Source: an uncultured Prevotella sp. (GTDB lineage: Bacteria > Bacteroidota > Bacteroidia > Bacteroidales > Bacteroidaceae). Taken from it: DNA of 14,806 nt. The notes under the pieces were generated by a model that was not told the origin of the DNA, ran no database searches, and was given only the letters and a program-made list of their open reading frames with translations. The stretch lies in the NCBI GenBank assembly GCA_900557255.1, contig USSA01000068.1, forward strand, positions 1 through 14,806, given 5' to 3'. Made by a program: the position numbers and the translations under genes. Shown piece by piece: positions 1 to 6,309 of this stretch; position 1 is the first letter of the stretch, and the number at the start of each line of letters is the position of its first letter.

Positions 1-500
1 TTATGGTATTGGACGCTTTTGCTAAAGCGTCCAATATTCATTTTGAGGATAAGCGATATGGCTTCGTAGCCGAGACTACGCTCAAGGGAAGAAAGATTTT
101 CCTGCTCAAACCTACCACATTCATGAACCTCAGCGGTAATGCGGTAAGATATTGGCTGAATCAGGAAAAGATTGACCAGAGCCGACTGCTCGTTATCAGC
201 GATGAGCTAGCCCTGCCTCTGGGTGCTTTCCGACTGAAGGCAAACGGCAGCAACGGCGGCCATAACGGATTGGGACATATCCAGCAGCTTATCGGTCAGA
301 ACTATGCCCGCCTGCGCATGGGCATCGGCAACGATTATCCACGTGGCGGCCAGATAGACTGGGTGCTGGGCAAATATACTGAGGAAGACATGAAGCAGCT
401 GCAGCCAGCCATCGACCTGGGTGTAGAGATTATCAAGAGCTTCGTATTGGCTGGTATCGACATCACCATGAACCAATACAATAAGCTAGGAAAGAAGTAA
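1..500 (+). CDS. pth: Peptidyl-tRNA hydrolase, 5' end missing
   Basis: Cytoplasmic enzyme that cleaves the ester bond of peptidyl-tRNAs released from stalled ribosomes, recycling the tRNA. The visible 165 residues start inside the protein. The first Met (position 3) matches the Met of the family's GFMVLD segment, and the two bases before it fit the end of a Phe codon, so roughly 25 N-terminal residues lie left of the window, including the region of the catalytic His. Counting from that Met, the family motifs are TTFMNLSG (M41, N42, equivalent to E. coli Met67/Asn68), SDELALPLG (D67, equivalent to Asp93) and GSNGGHNGLGHI (N88, equivalent to Asn114). The catalytic Asp motif reads SDE where HDE is common. 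A 48-bp gap with a short repeat separates it from the S4 gene, so co-transcription is likely. Family assignment is firm; only the start lies outside the window. Confidence 0.96.
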   Translation, partial: MVLDAFAKASNIHFEDKRYGFVAETTLKGRKIFLLKPTTFMNLSGNAVRYWLNQEKIDQSRLLVISDELALPLGAFRLKANGSNGGHNGLGHIQQLIGQNYARLRMGIGNDYPRGGQIDWVLGKYTEEDMKQLQPAIDLGVEIIKSFVLAGIDITMNQYNKLGKK

Positions 501-527
501 TTATAGTGATTAATTATTAGTGATTAA
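501..527. repeat. Two-copy 13-14 nt tandem repeat
   Basis: TTATAGTGATTAA (501-513) is followed directly by TTATTAGTGATTAA (514-527), right after the pth stop codon. The second copy has one inserted T. It resembles the degenerate heptamer runs common between genes in Prevotella-like genomes (inference). No function is evident. Confidence 0.6.
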
Positions 528-548
528 TCTCCATAAGCATTAGAAATC

Positions 549-971
549 ATGAAAGAATCAGCAAGAATAGACAAGTGGCTCTGGGCTGCCCGCATTTACA
601 AGACCCGCAGCATTGCTGCCGATGCCTGTAAGAATGGCCGCGTCATGGTGGGAGGCGTAACGAGAAAGCCTTCCTTCATCATCAAGCGTGGCGATGTGGT
701 GAGCGTAAAGAAAGCCCCTATCACCTACTCTTTCGAGGTTCTCGACTGCATAGAGCAGCGCGTAGGCGCCAAGATGCTGTATGGTGTCTATAAAAACGTA
801 ACCGACCCTAAGCAATACGAGCTCCTGGAGATGAGCCGCATCAGCGGATTCGTAGACAGGGCCCGAGGCACTGGTCGCCCAACCAAGAAGGAACGCCGAG
901 CCCTGGACGCCTTCGTAGATCCCGCCATGTTTGGATTTGACGAAGAAGACTGGGACGAAGATGAAGAATAA
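549..971 (+). CDS. Hsp15-like RNA-binding S4 domain protein
   Basis: Predicted cytoplasmic RNA-binding protein of the Hsp15 (HslR) family. In E. coli Hsp15 binds 50S subunits carrying peptidyl-tRNA after abortive translation and helps free the stalled chain. The S4 fold covers about residues 5-65: it opens with RIDKWLWAARIYKTRS and continues through CKNGRVMVGG and KRGDVVSV, all typical of the family. A basic stretch follows (GTGRPTKKERRALD), and the protein ends in an acidic tail (EEDWDEDEE). Its 140 residues are close to the 133 of E. coli Hsp15. It lies 48 bp after pth, in the same direction, and is closed by a strong terminator, so pth and this gene probably form the end of one transcription unit. 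Both act on peptidyl-tRNA on or off the ribosome, which fits their pairing. The ATG at 549 agrees with the usual N-terminus of the family. Confidence 0.92.
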   Translation: MKESARIDKWLWAARIYKTRSIAADACKNGRVMVGGVTRKPSFIIKRGDVVSVKKAPITYSFEVLDCIEQRVGAKMLYGVYKNVTDPKQYELLEMSRISGFVDRARGTGRPTKKERRALDAFVDPAMFGFDEEDWDEDEE

Positions 972-974
972 AAT

Positions 975-1014
975 AAAACTCCCCCTACACTTCAAAGAGT
1001 ATAGGGGGAGTTTT
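975..1014. terminator. Strong hairpin terminator, probably bidirectional
   Basis: The arms 975-990 and 999-1014 pair over 16 bp with one mismatch (C989 against A1001), enclosing an 8-nt loop. The stem contains CCCCCTA/TAGGGGG. It is followed by TTTTATT on the plus strand and by TTTTATTTTATTC on the minus strand. It starts 4 bases after the stop codon of the S4 gene. Confidence 0.92.
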
Positions 1015-1054
1015 ATTGTGTAGTCATAATTATTTTCCTTTCTTTCTTACTTTG

Positions 1055-1086
1055 CAAAGATACAACATTTTAAGATACGATGCAAG
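1055..1086 (-). promoter_or_regulatory. Possible minus-strand promoter without a gene
   Basis: On the minus strand TATCTTTG (1062 to 1055) matches the Bacteroidetes -7 element exactly. CTTG (1086 to 1083), one base off TTTG, sits 20 nt upstream of it. Transcription would start near 1048 and meet the hairpin at 1014-975 after a few dozen bases. No gene lies in this direction before the terminator. Confidence 0.4.
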
Positions 1087-1174
1087 AAAATTGGGATAAT
1101 TATTGCTAAAAATATACGAAATAGAAACTTATATGTGATATTTTGCTGCTTATTTAAAAATAATGCTTAAAATA

Positions 1175-1206
1175 TTTGGAGCGAATAGAGAAAAAACATA
1201 CCTTTG
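1175..1206 (+). promoter_or_regulatory. Promoter of the small barrel gene
   Basis: TTTG (1175-1178), a 20-nt spacer and TACCTTTG (1199-1206) match the Bacteroidetes vegetative sigma consensus. The start is expected near 1212, giving a leader of about 90 bases before the ATG at 1301. Confidence 0.8.
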
Positions 1207-1300
1207 CACCTAGTAAAAATGATGGAATCAGCATACACACTGATAACCAATCATACTTTATATGAGCATTATATACTATTAATTTAAAATATTAGAGATT

Positions 1301-1894
1301 ATGAAAAAATTATTCGTTATGGCAGCTATGGTGCTGTCTTCAGTAGGTGCTTTCGCACAGTACAATGCAGGCGATGTTACAATTCAGCCTAAGGTTGGTT
1401 TGAGCATCGCAGACATGACTGACCTCGATGATTCAAAGACTCGCGCAGGTGTAGTGGCAGGTGCAGAGTTGGAGTATCACGTTTCTCCTATGTTTGGTCT
1501 TAGTGCTGGTTTGCTCTACTCTATGCAGGGAGCTAAGGGCGATGTAGAAGAAAAGGGTGTTAAAGCTTCAGCAACTATCAAGAACGATTATCTCAACATT
1601 CCAATCCTCGCTAATGTTTACGTAGCTCCGGGTTTGGCTCTCAAGGCTGGTCTTCAGCCTGGTTTCAAGGTAAGCAGCAAGGTTACAGCCAAGGCTGGTG
1701 GTTTTTCTGTTACTGAAAACCTCGATGATGCATTCAAGTCATTCGACCTCTCAGTTCCTGTAGGTATCTCTTACGAGTACATGAATGTTTGTCTGGATGC
1801 TCGCTACAACATCGGTGTAACAAAGGTTATGGACGGCGCTGATAGCAAGAACTCTGTATTCCAGGTTACATTGGGTTACAAGTTCGCTCTCTAA
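1301..1894 (+). CDS. Small outer-membrane beta-barrel protein
   Basis: Predicted outer-membrane barrel of the PorT/OMP_b-brl_2-like type common in Bacteroidetes; the exact role is unknown. The 197-residue precursor has a clear signal peptide (MKKLFVMAAMVLSSVGAFA, cleavage before Q20). The mature part consists of alternating short strands with Gly and aromatic residues: IQPKVGLSI, AGAELEYHV, FGLSAGLLYSMQG, YLNIPILANVYV, LALKAGLQPGFKV, VPVGISYEYM, VCLDARYNIG and a last strand VFQVTLGYKFAL. This suits an 8-strand barrel. It has its own consensus promoter and its own terminator, so it is probably transcribed alone. The AT-rich sequence before the ATG has no Shine-Dalgarno motif, as usual in this phylum. 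The assignment to a barrel is confident; any transport or adhesion role would be a guess. Confidence 0.85.
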   Translation: MKKLFVMAAMVLSSVGAFAQYNAGDVTIQPKVGLSIADMTDLDDSKTRAGVVAGAELEYHVSPMFGLSAGLLYSMQGAKGDVEEKGVKASATIKNDYLNIPILANVYVAPGLALKAGLQPGFKVSSKVTAKAGGFSVTENLDDAFKSFDLSVPVGISYEYMNVCLDARYNIGVTKVMDGADSKNSVFQVTLGYKFAL

Positions 1895-1922
1895 TCAAGA
1901 CTTCTTGATAAGACAAAATAAC

Positions 1923-1961
1923 AATCCCCGTTCTTCATTACGAAGAGCGGGGATTTTTTTT
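1923..1961 (+). terminator. Rho-independent terminator of the small barrel gene
   Basis: Arms 1923-1936 and 1942-1955 form a 14-bp stem (AATCCCCGTTCTTC with GAAGAGCGGGGATT, one T-G pair) with a 5-nt loop. The T run at 1954-1961 follows. It begins 28 bases after the stop codon. Confidence 0.93.
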
Positions 1962-1982
1962 CTCGTCATACCTGTTTGAAAT

Positions 1983-2042
1983 AAGCCTCACGTAAACATG
2001 GAGTGAGGCTTACTATCGTTTTAAATGAAGCTTACTTCATTT
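1983..2042 (-). terminator. Two hairpins, probable terminator of the large barrel gene
   Basis: Reading the minus strand from the stop codon at 2049, an 8-bp stem comes first (2042-2035 with 2030-2023, AAATGAAG/CTTCATTT). A perfect 9-bp stem follows (2011-2003 with 1991-1983, AAGCCTCAC/GTGAGGCTT), enclosing an 11-nt loop. The first is followed by TTTAAAA and the second by ATTTC, so the T tracts are weak. Confidence 0.55.
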
Positions 2043-2048
2043 TCTTTT

Positions 2049-4994
2049 CTAGAACATTCTGCCGCCTGGACGACCACCGCCAAAACCACCATTGAATGGA
2101 CGACCACTGAAGTTTGGACGACCACCAGGACCACCAGGACCTTCAGGTCCACCCCTACGGGCATCCTTGCCTCCGAAGAGATTCAGGCGGTAAATCACGT
2201 GCAGCATCGCATAGCTGTTGATGGCATTATACTCCGTATCCGTACGGGATGTAGCAGAAATGGCACGAGAGAAGGTGCTCTGCTGGCGGAGAATATCGTA
2301 GAACTGCAGCATGATGGTAAGAGGCTTGCCCTTCAGGAACCCCTGAGAAAGCTGCGCATTCCATACAAACTCATCCGTATTCATGCTACTGTCGCTATAA
2401 CCGCGGCGGCTGCTGATAGAGAGGCTTGAGTTCAGACTGGTACCCCAAGGCGCTGTAAGCGTCATGCTTGGTCCATAAGAGAACTGCCAGGTATTGAGGT
2501 TGCTGTTAGGCTGCAACTTGTTTGTAGCATGGTTATAATTCAATGTTCCATCGAGCGAAAGCTCCAGCCAGTTGTTGCGATAGCTGAAAGAGAGGCGCTC
2601 TCTCCAAGTAGTACTGCGGGTGGTATTCTTCTGGGGATCAGACTGCTTGTCGAGACTCAGATAACTCACGTAGTTGTCGTAACCCAAGTAGGTGTCGGTA
2701 TTCAAGTTCCATACACCGGCACTATCGATAGAGCAGTTGAACATAAAGGCTCCCATTACATTCCAGTTGCCATTGATATTCTCAGGTCGGGTGATTCTAC
2801 CACCAGTCTTCTCATCGTAGGTCACCTTGTTGCTGATGCTATTGTTGGTGGTAGAGAAGTTGATGAAGGTCATGACGCCCTTGTTGTGGTTCTGCACGAA
2901 ATTGTTGTAGAACAACCGGAAGTTCTGGGTGAACGATGGCTTCAAGCCAGGGTTACCCTTCGAGATGTTCAGCGGGTCGCTGTTATCTGTGATATCAAGC
3001 AACTGAGAGATGCTTGGCTGAGAGGTGGTACCACGGTAGTTCACACGCAGGTTGCTCATTTTTGAGAAGCGATAACGGAAATCGAGGGTTGGACTGATAT
3101 TGGTAACCGTGCGGACGGTATCTACATGCACTCCCTGATATTCCTGGATATACTTCGACTGTTGTGGCTGAATCATCACACCGAAGTTCAAGTTATACTT
3201 CTGACGGACGAATCGCATCATCACCTGGATATCGTGATTGTAGTTGCGATACTCAGAGAAACGGCTCAATTCATCATTTCTGTAATTACCAAGCTGACCG
3301 GCAAACGGATTCAGGTAGCTATCCCAACCACGATATTCATGATCGCCATTCATAGCATACTTGCTGAAATCGTAGGTGCTGCGGGTGCTCTTGGAGTAGC
3401 TGTAAGTAAACTTATAGCTGAACTGCAGGAAGGTAGCCTTCCAGAGTGGTTCACTATAGGTCAACTGGCCCGCATAACTGTAATTCTTCGAAGGAGTCAG
3501 GTTATAGCGGTTGGTCTGATAAGTAGAATCCTTACCCTCCGCTGTCTGCACGAGATAGAGCTTGGCATTGTTGAGCGAGATGCTCTTGCTGTCATTATCC
3601 GTATATTTGGCATCCACACGGAAGGTGATGTTACGTCCCTTGTTGCCCAACTTGCGGTTCACCTGCAGCATACCCTTAATATTGTTATTATCAGAATAGG
3701 TGATTCCGTTAGTCAACTGACTGTTCACCATAGCCTCAGCCTTGTCCAACTCATCAATACCTTCCTCAGAAAGAGGGTCTTTGGTGGTAATGGTATAAGG
3801 ATCCTTGTTGTAAGAAGCTGACTGGCTGCCACTCAATCCATCGCTGGTACTCCAGGAGATGGAAGGACGGAAGAGGATATTGGTCATGGAATCAGGCATC
3901 CACTCCAAGCGGATGTTGCCGTTCCAGCTGTTGCTGCGGGAGAAATTCTGAGTCAAGCTGTTGCTGAACGAAGAGCTGCTACCCATGAAGTTCTCGCTGG
4001 AACGACGGCTCCAAATATCGCCATCGCCGTGATTCCAACGAAGTGAAGTATTGAACTTGAATTTATCCTTCAGTTCGTAATTGTAGTTTGCGGCTATCAT
4101 CTTGCTGGCATTCAAACCGTTAGCGCCTCCGAAGCCTCTACCCGGTCCACCACCTCCGAAACCACGGTCGCTGGTGTTATTGGCATTGGCAAAGAGCATG
4201 AATCGGTTGTTATCATTGAAATAACCGCCCATGCCACGCATGTTATAGCGGCTCTTGTTGCCCACACCCAGGTCGATGTTGGAAATCAACCCCCTGTTCA
4301 TACCCTTCTTCACACCGAAGTCGAGCACGGTCTGCTCCTCGCCATCATCAATACCGGTCACCTTAGAGAGATCACTCTTCTCATCGTATGCCTTGATCTT
4401 ATCGATGATGCTGGTAGGCAGGTTCTTCAGGGCAGTCTTGGTATCACCGGTCATAAACTCCTTGCCATCTATGAGAATCTTCTTTACCTCCTTACCATTA
4501 ATCTTGATAGTACCGTCATCGCTCACCTCTGCACCCGGCAGACGCTTTACGAGTTCCTCAACTACCGAGCCTTCCGGTGTGCGATAGGCAGAAGAATTGT
4601 ACACGAAAGTATCCTCCTTTAGAGTTACCTTCTGAGCCATGGCTGTTACCACTGCGCCTTTCAGCATGATAGCCTCAGCATTCAGCACAATCTTACCCAT
4701 AACTAGATCCTTGTTATCAGAAATTTGGATACGCTTCACGGTAGACTTGTATCCTACGCTCGAAATCTTGAGCAGATACTTGCCATTAGCCGGAGCGGTG
4801 ACATGAAAGAGTCCGTTCTCATTACTGATGGCACCAGCCACATACGTGCTGTCGCTCTTAAGCAATTGAACAGTTACCTGCTCAATGGCTTCCTTGGTAT
4901 CGCGGTCGGTAATCTGACCGGATATCAGTCGCTGTTGAGCAAAGGATGCCATTGCCATCAATAGCAGCAGCATCGTCAGAATCGATTTTTTCAT
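2049..4994 (-). CDS. TonB-receptor-like outer-membrane barrel protein
   Basis: Large outer-membrane protein of the Bacteroidetes outer membrane beta-barrel family (OMP_b-brl_3-like), 981 residues; the substrate is unknown. The signal peptide runs MKKSILTMLLLLMAMASFA, with cleavage before Q20. Residues about 22-105 are a carboxypeptidase-regulatory-like domain (ISGQITDRDTKEAIEQVTV, GLFHVTAPANGKYLLKISSVGYKS). Residues about 110-230 resemble a plug domain (EGSVVEELVKRLPG, DGTIKINGKEVKKILIDGKE, LPTSIIDKIKAYDEKSDLSK). The rest is a many-stranded barrel rich in Asn, Ser and Tyr. A Gly-rich insert lies at residues 278-291. The last clear strand (HVIYRLNLF) ends near residue 940, and a 41-residue Gly/Arg/Pro tail follows, finishing in Phe. 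No STN domain and no SusD-like partner is present, so a SusCD transporter is unlikely. It is divergent from aroB across a region with repeats. Confidence 0.88.
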   Translation of the reverse strand: MKKSILTMLLLLMAMASFAQQRLISGQITDRDTKEAIEQVTVQLLKSDSTYVAGAISNENGLFHVTAPANGKYLLKISSVGYKSTVKRIQISDNKDLVMGKIVLNAEAIMLKGAVVTAMAQKVTLKEDTFVYNSSAYRTPEGSVVEELVKRLPGAEVSDDGTIKINGKEVKKILIDGKEFMTGDTKTALKNLPTSIIDKIKAYDEKSDLSKVTGIDDGEEQTVLDFGVKKGMNRGLISNIDLGVGNKSRYNMRGMGGYFNDNNRFMLFANANNTSDRGFGGGGPGRGFGGANGLNASKMIAANYNYELKDKFKFNTSLRWNHGDGDIWSRRSSENFMGSSSSFSNSLTQNFSRSNSWNGNIRLEWMPDSMTNILFRPSISWSTSDGLSGSQSASYNKDPYTITTKDPLSEEGIDELDKAEAMVNSQLTNGITYSDNNNIKGMLQVNRKLGNKGRNITFRVDAKYTDNDSKSISLNNAKLYLVQTAEGKDSTYQTNRYNLTPSKNYSYAGQLTYSEPLWKATFLQFSYKFTYSYSKSTRSTYDFSKYAMNGDHEYRGWDSYLNPFAGQLGNYRNDELSRFSEYRNYNHDIQVMMRFVRQKYNLNFGVMIQPQQSKYIQEYQGVHVDTVRTVTNISPTLDFRYRFSKMSNLRVNYRGTTSQPSISQLLDITDNSDPLNISKGNPGLKPSFTQNFRLFYNNFVQNHNKGVMTFINFSTTNNSISNKVTYDEKTGGRITRPENINGNWNVMGAFMFNCSIDSAGVWNLNTDTYLGYDNYVSYLSLDKQSDPQKNTTRSTTWRERLSFSYRNNWLELSLDGTLNYNHATNKLQPNSNLNTWQFSYGPSMTLTAPWGTSLNSSLSISSRRGYSDSSMNTDEFVWNAQLSQGFLKGKPLTIMLQFYDILRQQSTFSRAISATSRTDTEYNAINSYAMLHVIYRLNLFGGKDARRGGPEGPGGPGGRPNFSGRPFNGGFGGGRPGGRMF

Positions 4995-5020
4995 TCTTAT
5001 TTTTAATTTGTTATTATATT

Positions 5021-5086
5021 CACTTGTTCGTTATTTCCGCCTGACCATTATTTTCACTTAACCGTTATGATATTTTAATGACCATT
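5021..5086. repeat. Imperfect 34-bp direct repeat in the large barrel leader
   Basis: Two copies share three ordered blocks: CACTT, three bases, CGTTAT, a spacer, then TGACCATT. Copy 1 is 5021-5049 (spacer 7 nt) and copy 2 is 5055-5086 (spacer 10 nt). They lie 27-92 bases upstream of the large barrel start codon. Likely roles are a duplicated regulator site or duplicated leader segment; nothing further can be read from the sequence. Confidence 0.6.
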
Positions 5087-5096
5087 TTTGTTAATC

Positions 5097-5124
5097 TGGT
5101 AGTTTTGACGCGTTAAATACACCA
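5097..5124. promoter_or_regulatory. Dyad, possible operator
   Basis: TTTGACGCGTTAAA (5104-5117) is a near-palindrome around ACGCGT. The outer blocks TGGT (5097-5100) and ACCA (5121-5124) share exactly the same centre, giving a 28-bp dyad with 20 symmetric positions. It lies between the two divergent genes, nearer to the possible minus-strand promoter. It could be a repressor or activator site; no regulator gene is adjacent. Confidence 0.4.
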
Positions 5125-5153
5125 AGGTTTAATGCATTCTGAGATAAAAAACG

Positions 5154-5161
5154 CAAAATTA
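5154..5161 (-). promoter_or_regulatory. Possible -7 element for the large barrel gene
   Basis: TAATTTTG on the minus strand (5161 to 5154) fits TAnnTTTG. No TTTG is found at the expected upstream distance, and the implied leader of about 150 bases is long. It is the only exact match on that strand between 4995 and 5161. Confidence 0.35.
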
Positions 5162-5172
5162 GCAACTTTTTT

Positions 5173-5203
5173 TTTGTATTATCTCCATTTTAGTGTATCT
5201 TTG
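5173..5203 (+). promoter_or_regulatory. Promoter of aroB
   Basis: TTTG (5173-5176), a 19-nt spacer and TATCTTTG (5196-5203) match the Bacteroidetes consensus. The leader to the ATG at 5230 would be about 20 bases. Confidence 0.82.
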
Positions 5204-5229
5204 CACAAAAATTAATACGTTAGAATGTT

Positions 5230-6276
5230 ATGGAACAAAGAGTAATCATATCAACCCAACTGGAAAGCGAACTGGTAAGTGCACTTTCTGAGTGTGAGCA
5301 CGACAAGCTTTTTGTGCTTACAGATACTACGACATTGGAACTATGCATGCCTATATTGCAGAATTTTTACTGCATGAAGGAAACCCATATCATTACTATT
5401 CCGGCTACCGACAGCCATAAAGACATCGAGAGTCTGATGATGGTATGGAAAGGACTGCAGGAGGGAGGAGCTTCACGCCACTCCTGTATGATTAATCTGG
5501 GTGGCGGTATGGTAACCGACCTGGGTGGCTTTGCTGCCAGCACTTTTAAGAGAGGTATCAACTTTATCAATATCCCTACCACCCTGCTGGCTATGGTAGA
5601 TGCATCGGTAGGTGGAAAGACAGGCATCAACTTCGGCGGACTGAAGAACGAAGTAGGTGTGTTCAATGATTCTAAATTTGTTATTCTCGATACAGAATTC
5701 TTAAAGACGCTCGATGCAGAAAACATCTGTTCAGGCTATGCAGAGATGCTGAAACACGGTCTGATTTCTACAGAAGCAATGTGGGAAGAACTGGTCAGCT
5801 TTGACCTCGACAAGCCTGATTTGAAGCAGTTGCAGCGCATGGTAGGCGACAGCGTGAAGGTAAAGGAGCGCATTGTAGAGCAGGATCCTCACGAGCAGGG
5901 CATCCGCAAGGCGCTGAACCTGGGGCATACTTTCGGTCATGCATTCGAGAGTTGGGCTTTGAAGCGCAAGCCTATCCTGCATGGTTACGCTGTGGCATTC
6001 GGCCTTATTCCAGAACTCTATCTGAGTGTTGCCAAGACTGGATTCCCTACTGAGAAGATGCGCCAGACCGTAAACTTCATCAAGGAATTCTATGGTACAC
6101 TGGATATTACCTGCGATGACTATGATGAGCTCATCGAGCTGATGCATCATGACAAGAAGAACCAGAATGGCATCATCAACTTCACGATGCTGGGTGGCAT
6201 AGGCGATATCCGTATCAACCAGACAGCTACGACAGAAGAGATCAAGGAAGCACTAGACTTCTTCAGAGAAGGATAA
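5230..6276 (+). CDS. aroB: 3-dehydroquinate synthase
   Basis: Cytoplasmic NAD- and metal-dependent enzyme that converts DAHP to 3-dehydroquinate, the second step of the shikimate pathway to aromatic amino acids, folate and the chorismate-derived menaquinone ring. The 348 residues match the family length. Visible motifs are the dinucleotide-binding INLGGGMVTDLGGFAA (88-103), the substrate-binding stretch beginning IPTTLLAMVDASVGGKTG (115-132), and the three metal ligands E172 (GYAEMLKHG), H233 (LNLGHTFGHAFE) and H251 (HGYAVAFG). It has its own consensus promoter and is convergent with menE, 33 bp away. It therefore seems to be transcribed alone. Chorismate links it to the menaquinone genes next door, but their opposite strands argue against co-regulation. 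The ATG at 5230 directly follows the promoter, which supports this start. Confidence 0.97.
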   Translation: MEQRVIISTQLESELVSALSECEHDKLFVLTDTTTLELCMPILQNFYCMKETHIITIPATDSHKDIESLMMVWKGLQEGGASRHSCMINLGGGMVTDLGGFAASTFKRGINFINIPTTLLAMVDASVGGKTGINFGGLKNEVGVFNDSKFVILDTEFLKTLDAENICSGYAEMLKHGLISTEAMWEELVSFDLDKPDLKQLQRMVGDSVKVKERIVEQDPHEQGIRKALNLGHTFGHAFESWALKRKPILHGYAVAFGLIPELYLSVAKTGFPTEKMRQTVNFIKEFYGTLDITCDDYDELIELMHHDKKNQNGIINFTMLGGIGDIRINQTATTEEIKEALDFFREG

Positions 6277-6283
6277 TTCAGCT

Positions 6284-6309
6284 AGAGAATCTTTCTTCAG
6301 AGAATCTCT
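6284..6309 (+). terminator. Weak hairpin between convergent aroB and menE
   Basis: Arms 6284-6291 and 6302-6309 pair over 8 positions with one A-A mismatch and a 10-nt loop. Only TTT follows on the plus strand, and no T run on the minus strand. It may serve aroB; the evidence is weak. Confidence 0.3.

Larger units (their letters stand above)
972..1300. other. 329-base intergenic region
   Basis: This gap holds the terminator of the S4 gene, a possible minus-strand promoter (1055-1086), the plus-strand promoter of the next barrel gene (1175-1206) and its roughly 90-base leader. The stretch 1063-1174 is AT-rich and shows no gene. The leader contains a 22-codon open frame (1219-1287) whose reality is doubtful. 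No tRNA or other structured RNA gene is recognised. Confidence 0.7.

Noticed and set aside
2025..3821. Several plus-strand open frames inside the large barrel gene
   Set aside because: The translations are low-complexity (for example Thr/Trp repeats opposite the Gly-rich tail) or hydrophobic shadows. The minus-strand gene has a signal peptide and coherent domains.
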